Assembly: GCA_000320545.1 (NCBI GenBank)
Contig: ADNK01000136.1
Location: 86,001-150,000, forward strand
Reading direction: 5' to 3'
Source of the DNA: Bigelowiella natans CCMP2755
Lineage: Eukaryota; Cercozoa; Chlorarachniophyceae
Length of the DNA stretch: 64,000 nt
Shown here: positions 59,555-64,000 of the stretch, in pieces
Layout of the letters: every line of letters starts with the position of its first letter
Position numbering within the stretch: the stretch's first letter is position 1
Program-made: the position numbers and the translations under genes
Notes under the pieces: generated by a model
Seen by the model: only the letters and a program-made list of their open reading frames with translations
What the model was told of the DNA's origin: nothing
Database searches by the model: none

Positions 59555-61703
59555 ATTCATATTTACTCTCTAATATTATTACTAACTACCTAACTACTTG
59601 TATTGTATTGTTATAACGATCAAGGTATGGACGAAAGCCATTGTTAGTCTTGTACAAGAGCTTCACTCCTGGTGTCGTGATGCTTCCAGCTCTTGTGGAA
59701 GAAACATGCATGTCGCTTGTTGTTGTCACTCAATTTAACCAAAGGAACTATACCAAAAGACAGCAGAAAGTCTTAGAATGTGCGAGGCATATCCTTGACA
59801 ATCGTGCTGATACATATCAAAAAATAGCAGCTCTTGTTGAAAGGGAGAATGAATTGCTGGGGAGCTTACTCCGATTTACACTCATTCCTCGGCGTAAGAG
59901 GAGAAACGATAATAACAAGAATTATAACAATAATATCAAGGCAGAAGCAGGAAACAAGTGTAGCGCCGATTGCAAGGTAGAAAAACAGCAACATCATCAT
60001 CATCAGCAGCAGCAGCAATTGCAGAATAGATACGAGATAGAAATGTCAAACAGAAGGAAATGGAAGGCAGTACATGACTTTAAAGGAGAGAGAATGGGAG
60101 ATTTGAGTGTGAAGAAAGGTGACATTCTTACGGTGGTCAAGAAGATCAAGAATAATACTAAGAATAAGGAAGAAGAGGCCAATGACGACAGCGCCGACGA
60201 TGATGGGTCACTATTAGCATCACAGCCAGGATGGCTACTAGTGGCTAAGGGGGTGCTGCCGGTGCCCAATAATAAGGAAGAAGAGGAAAAGAAGAAGAAG
60301 AAGAAGAAGAAGAAGGGACAAGTAGATACTGCTGCTGCTGCTGCTGCTGAAGCTAGGACTAATCATGACCTAGATAAGAAAAAAGAAGCGAATATTGCAG
60401 CATCAGCAACAACAACAGCAGGAACAACAATAACATCGTTATCACCAAGTATGGTGGGTTTCTTCCCACAATGTTTAATGATCACGAACGATGATAACGA
60501 TAATCATGATCACGGCGACAACAACGACGACGACGACGACGGAGAGGAATCGAACGATCAGTTCCTACCTCAAGGAGGAGGAGGAGGAGAGGGGGGGGGA
60601 GGTAGTAGCAATAATAGGAATGATGATGATCATGGCGATGATAATCGTAATAATGGTGGCAGTTTCGGCAAAAAGACCCATCATAAGAAGTTGACGGGTT
60701 ATGATTGGCAGCAAATAGGGACCATAAAGGAGGAATATTCACATGATGATTGTAAAGAGAAGGAGGATAGCGACGTCAGCAGCAGAGATGGTCAGAATGG
60801 CGATCTTCGTTGTATGGAGAGTAATGAGAAGAAGGAGAAGAAGAAGAATGGGAAAAATAACGGCGACGAACAAAAGTCCTCTGTGCAGCACCAAACTAAG
60901 AAGAAGGCAAAGACTCCTCCAGCTCCATCTGAAGCCCCCCCCCCTCCTCCTCCCCCAAGGAGAACCAATCAACAACAGCACTGTCTTTTGAGTGGGAAAA
61001 AGTCCCAAACACCGAAGGAAAGATCGACAGTTATGACTATTCAAGCCCCTCCCTCCTCCTCCTCCAATCAGGACCATCATTCCTCTTCCTCTACTTCATC
61101 AGAGGAACAAAGGAAAACAAATCAGCAAAGTCAAAAAGAGATATCATCATCATCTTCACCATCTTCATCATCGTGTGTGAAGTTTTCTCCTTCATCATCC
61201 AAGTCTTCGTTGTCTAAAACAGCGTCGTCTTTTTACTCCTACGTAATCAATCAAAGAAGGGGAAGTACAAATAACACTATATATGAGGAGAAGGGTGAGG
61301 AGGACACGGATGAGAAGAATAATAAGGAGAAGGGATATGGAAGCAGCAGCATAAGCGATGACAAAGGCCAGCTGCTGTGGAATAAACTTGTGGCAATAGA
61401 GCCCTCAGGTAGGAGTGCCTGTGTATATGCTTACGTGTGTGTGTGTGTGTGTGTGTGTGTTATTGTCAGCATCATGTCTCTCTTGAAAAGCGTAATTATG
61501 ATTATAATTTATTACTACTACAATGATCACCTTGTTCACCTGCTTGCTGCTGCTGCTGCTACTGCTGCTTCTTCTATCCTTTTTCTTCTTTCTACACATC
61601 ATTTCATAGAGTACAGAGGAAAAGAGGCTGATTTTCAGGGCATTTTTGGACGTTGGCTTACAGAGGTATACTAATTCTTCAGAAAAACTAACAGACGTTG
61701 TCG

Positions 61704-61734
<31 letters not shown>

Positions 61735-61836
61735 AAATTTAATGTGGTTGGTTGCAGCGTTCTTCACTTAGTATTATGTAAGATTGGTTAAAGCAGCAGC
61801 TATTCCCATCTTCTTCGCTACCACCACCACTCTACA

Positions 61837-61869
<33 letters not shown>

Positions 61870-63458
61870 GACGACGACGACGACGACGTGCAGGACACTC
61901 ATATACATGCATACGTGTACATGTATAGGCATATACATCTCTTTTGCAAGTGTTGGTGATGATTCTTGGTTATTGATATGATAGGTGCTTTCAGACGAGT
62001 TATTCCGTGTGACATCACGACTCCTTACACGGAATAGCGACAGCAGAAGTAGTCTCGATGGAATTAATAATAACAACATCATCGATAATAGCAGAAGGGG
62101 CACAAGAGGAGGGGGGAGGAGGAGGAGGAGGAGGAGGAAAAAAAGGGAAGTAGGAGCAACCGAAAATACAATTTACACTAGTAGTACCTCTACCACTAGT
62201 AGCACCACCAGCAGCACCAACAATATCAAGAGGGAGGGTAGGAGGAAGTCTCTCTTCGGAAGTCGTTACCTGCTCACTAACAAACGTACTACTACCGCAG
62301 CTAGTAGTAGTAGCAGCAGCAGTACAGTGGTGAATAATATGGACAGAGGAGGAGGCTCTAAAAGAGTGAAAATAAGAATAGCAGGTGCAGGAGGAAGCAC
62401 CGCCACCACCACCACCAGCAGCAGCAGCAGCAGCAGCCTGAATAATAACAACAGCGACACTAAGAATCCCAGCATCATCAGCCAACACCATGATACAGCA
62501 TCATCATCGGTATATAATAAGAAGAAGAGAGAATCGCTGGAATTATGAATATATCATTACGTTGTTCGATATTATGATGGGAATAAACATTTATAATAAA
62601 ATTAATAATAACAATAACAATAATAATAATACCAACAATAGATGGATTGGATTATGGGTAGATAGATAGTAGTAGTTGTGCGGTGGTGGTGGTGTGGTGA
62701 ATCTAGGGTAGTAGAGATGATGATGATGATGATGATGATGATAATGGTGATGATGGTGTCACACCTCCTTTTAGTAGTAGAAACATCATCACCACACTAG
62801 TTAACGTTAATTACGATATTCTCATATGATTCATCCCATCTTTTATATCATTTTTCAACAGCAGCAAGTAGTGCAGCAGCATTTGTCTTCCTCCCCCCCC
62901 TCCTCCTCCTCCCCCAACTCGAACCACGGCCCATCAGTGTCATCGTCATTATCATCATCATCATCGCCAAGCCAACCCCTTATTAGTAGTAATGGCCCCC
63001 CAGCCTCCTCCTCTTCATCAATCATGCCTCTTTTCACCGAGAGAAAGCAGCAGCAGCAGCAGAATCCTCACCACCACCGCCAACACAAATCCGTACCTTT
63101 ATTACCATCATCTCAATCACCACACACACGAGAAGGAGGAGGGAACGGAGTAGGCCGAGGGAGAACCCGTGGCAGTGCAATTTCTATCTCTCCTCCCCAC
63201 GGTAAGTAAGTGAGAAAGAATTATGAATATGTGTGTGGGGAGGGAGGGGGGAGGAAAAAACACGCAACACAGCAAGAAAAATAGAAGAATAAGAAGTAGC
63301 GACGTAAAGAAGAAGAAGAAGAAGAAGAAGAAGAAGAAGAAGAAAGGGAGTAGTAGTAGTAGTAGTAGTAGTAGGAGTAGTAGTAGGGTACATTGATGAT
63401 CTAGGATAGTAAGATGGGAGAGGAGGGAACGATGGAGGGAGGAGGTGAAATGACACTG

Positions 63459-63489
<31 letters not shown>

Positions 63490-64000
63490 GATATGATCTT
63501 GATGGCAGAGTTACTGAACCTGAAAGCCGAGATAGAAAGGGAGGCGCGCAGGTAAAACAACATCATTTGATAAGAATAATAATGATTGATACCAATGCTA
63601 CTACGATGACTGGACTGCTGCTACTACTACTCTGAGTAGTAGTAGTAGTAATAGTGGGGAGGGAAGTGATATTAAGAGGTGTTCAGGGTAGAGGCCGGTT
63701 AAGGGGGGGGGGGGGGGGAGGAGGGGGGCAGTAGTAGTAGGATAATCAGCAGCAGCAACAACAACATATCATCATCATCATCATCATCATGATCATCATC
63801 TTATCATTATCACAGGGAAGGCAATAGTAGACGAATCGCTACATTGACCAAGCGATTGGCTCTACTCTCAGAGGAGCTTACGGTAGCAGCACTTTATTTC
63901 TTCACTAATCCACCAACAACAACGGACAGACCCATCATTACCAACGATAGAGGGGGGAGGGGGGATGGGGAGAGAAGTTGTAGAATCATCATCGTCATTA
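55103..64000 (+). CDS. PI-PLC-X-like / SH3 / coiled-coil multidomain protein (3' end outside window)
   Basis: Exon blocks in order: 55103-55249 (GDIINTIPVISQ); 55350-55411 and 55693-55806, which hold two related repeats (LAQAFVGDTKGARLTQ; VQAISGDREGAKLTQE); 55918-55978; 56054-56170 (LWSLTLPGTHHSTAY); 56257-56569 (IYEQLVGGVRFLHVQM); 56662-57590 (Ser-rich, with TVGNLRGKVVLLM); 57703-57765; 57911-58129; 58309-58410; 58674-58758; 58973-59188; 59626-61409, containing an SH3 domain (KWKAVHDFKGERMGDLSVKKGDILTVV ... GFFPQCLMI, interrupted by Lys, Ala and Asp runs) and a Pro-rich APPPPPPPRR; 61611-61665; 61985-62510; 62862-63203; 63507-63550 and 63818-63880 (coiled-coil LLNLKAEIEREARR, IATLTKRLALLSEEL). 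The layout suggests a membrane-linked scaffold. The X-like domain has lost key catalytic residues. Joins are mostly GT-AG but not all were checked, and the region after about 61.7 kb could be a second gene. Start: ATG 55103, or 55190. Confidence 0.72.
59365..59551. repeat. double CA/CG/TA microsatellite block
   Basis: A (CA)n run (about 59366-59400), 50 bp of unique sequence, then CACACACGCGCGCGCGCGCA passing into (CA)n and then (TA)n to about 59551. It is an intron of the PLC-SH3 gene. The second part is almost unbroken alternating purine-pyrimidine for about 100 bp. Confidence 0.92.
61694..61888. repeat. TCG and ACT/ACG trinucleotide tracts
   Basis: (TCG)n at about 61697-61730 and (ACT)n passing into (ACG)n at about 61838-61888, in introns of the PLC-SH3 gene. 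Confidence 0.9.
63309..63386. repeat. AAG tract followed by AGT tract
   Basis: Adjacent trinucleotide runs of two different units, in intronic sequence near the window end. Confidence 0.9.
63704..63728. repeat. poly(G) run
   Basis: About 15 G in a row followed by AGGAGGGGGG. This is G-quadruplex-prone sequence in an intron. Confidence 0.85.

Overview
The window is nuclear DNA from an intron-rich, AT-leaning unicellular eukaryote. All three standard stop codons end genes here: TGA for thymidylate kinase, TAG for the methyltransferase and TAA for the MeaB-like GTPase. Introns are GT-AG, mostly 45-100 nt (down to about 24 nt), with weak pyrimidine tracts. I cannot place the species. An alga or other protist is an inference from intron style, gene content and heavy microsatellite load.

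Layout. 0-1 kb: 3' part of a charged, low-complexity protein. 3.5-4.9 kb (-): protein kinase. 5.4-6.3 kb (+): thymidylate kinase, 5 exons. 7.7-9.7 kb (+): class I SAM methyltransferase, 17 exons. 11.0-16.7 kb (+): unrecognised coiled-coil gene. 18.5-39.0 kb (-): one very large XMAP215/Dis1/ch-TOG microtubule polymerase gene, whose 3' two thirds has introns full of microsatellites. 40.1-41.0 kb (+): orphan protein with a CCHC zinc-knuckle-like motif. 41.4-46.8 kb: a large inverted-repeat structure with an AIG1/IAN-type GTPase gene in its loop; the gene's 3' end lies inside one arm, and that arm also holds a nested 0.86-kb element with 25-bp terminal inverted repeats. 47.6-50.2 kb (+): MeaB/MMAA-type GTPase, 15 exons. 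50.8-54.1 kb (-): C-terminally truncated Hsp70-family protein. 55.1 kb to the end (+): a long gene coding for internal repeats, a degenerate PI-PLC X-like domain, an SH3 domain and coiled coil.

No shared pathway or operon logic links the genes. They are separately transcribed housekeeping and regulatory genes: dTTP synthesis, cobalamin-dependent mutase support, microtubule dynamics, chaperone and signalling. Several gaps (about 1.25-2.0, 6.3-7.3, 9.96-10.5, 17.1-18.3, 41.0-42.4, 45-47.2 and 50.2-50.8 kb) share a distinctive texture rich in CTAG, CATG and TGCA palindromes and carry copies of a short dispersed repeat. No tRNA, rRNA, CRISPR array or recognisable retroelement gene was seen.

The most unusual item is the AIG1 locus: two inverted arms, the inner 1.27 kb apparently almost identical, with one arm duplicating the 3' end of the gene in reverse orientation.
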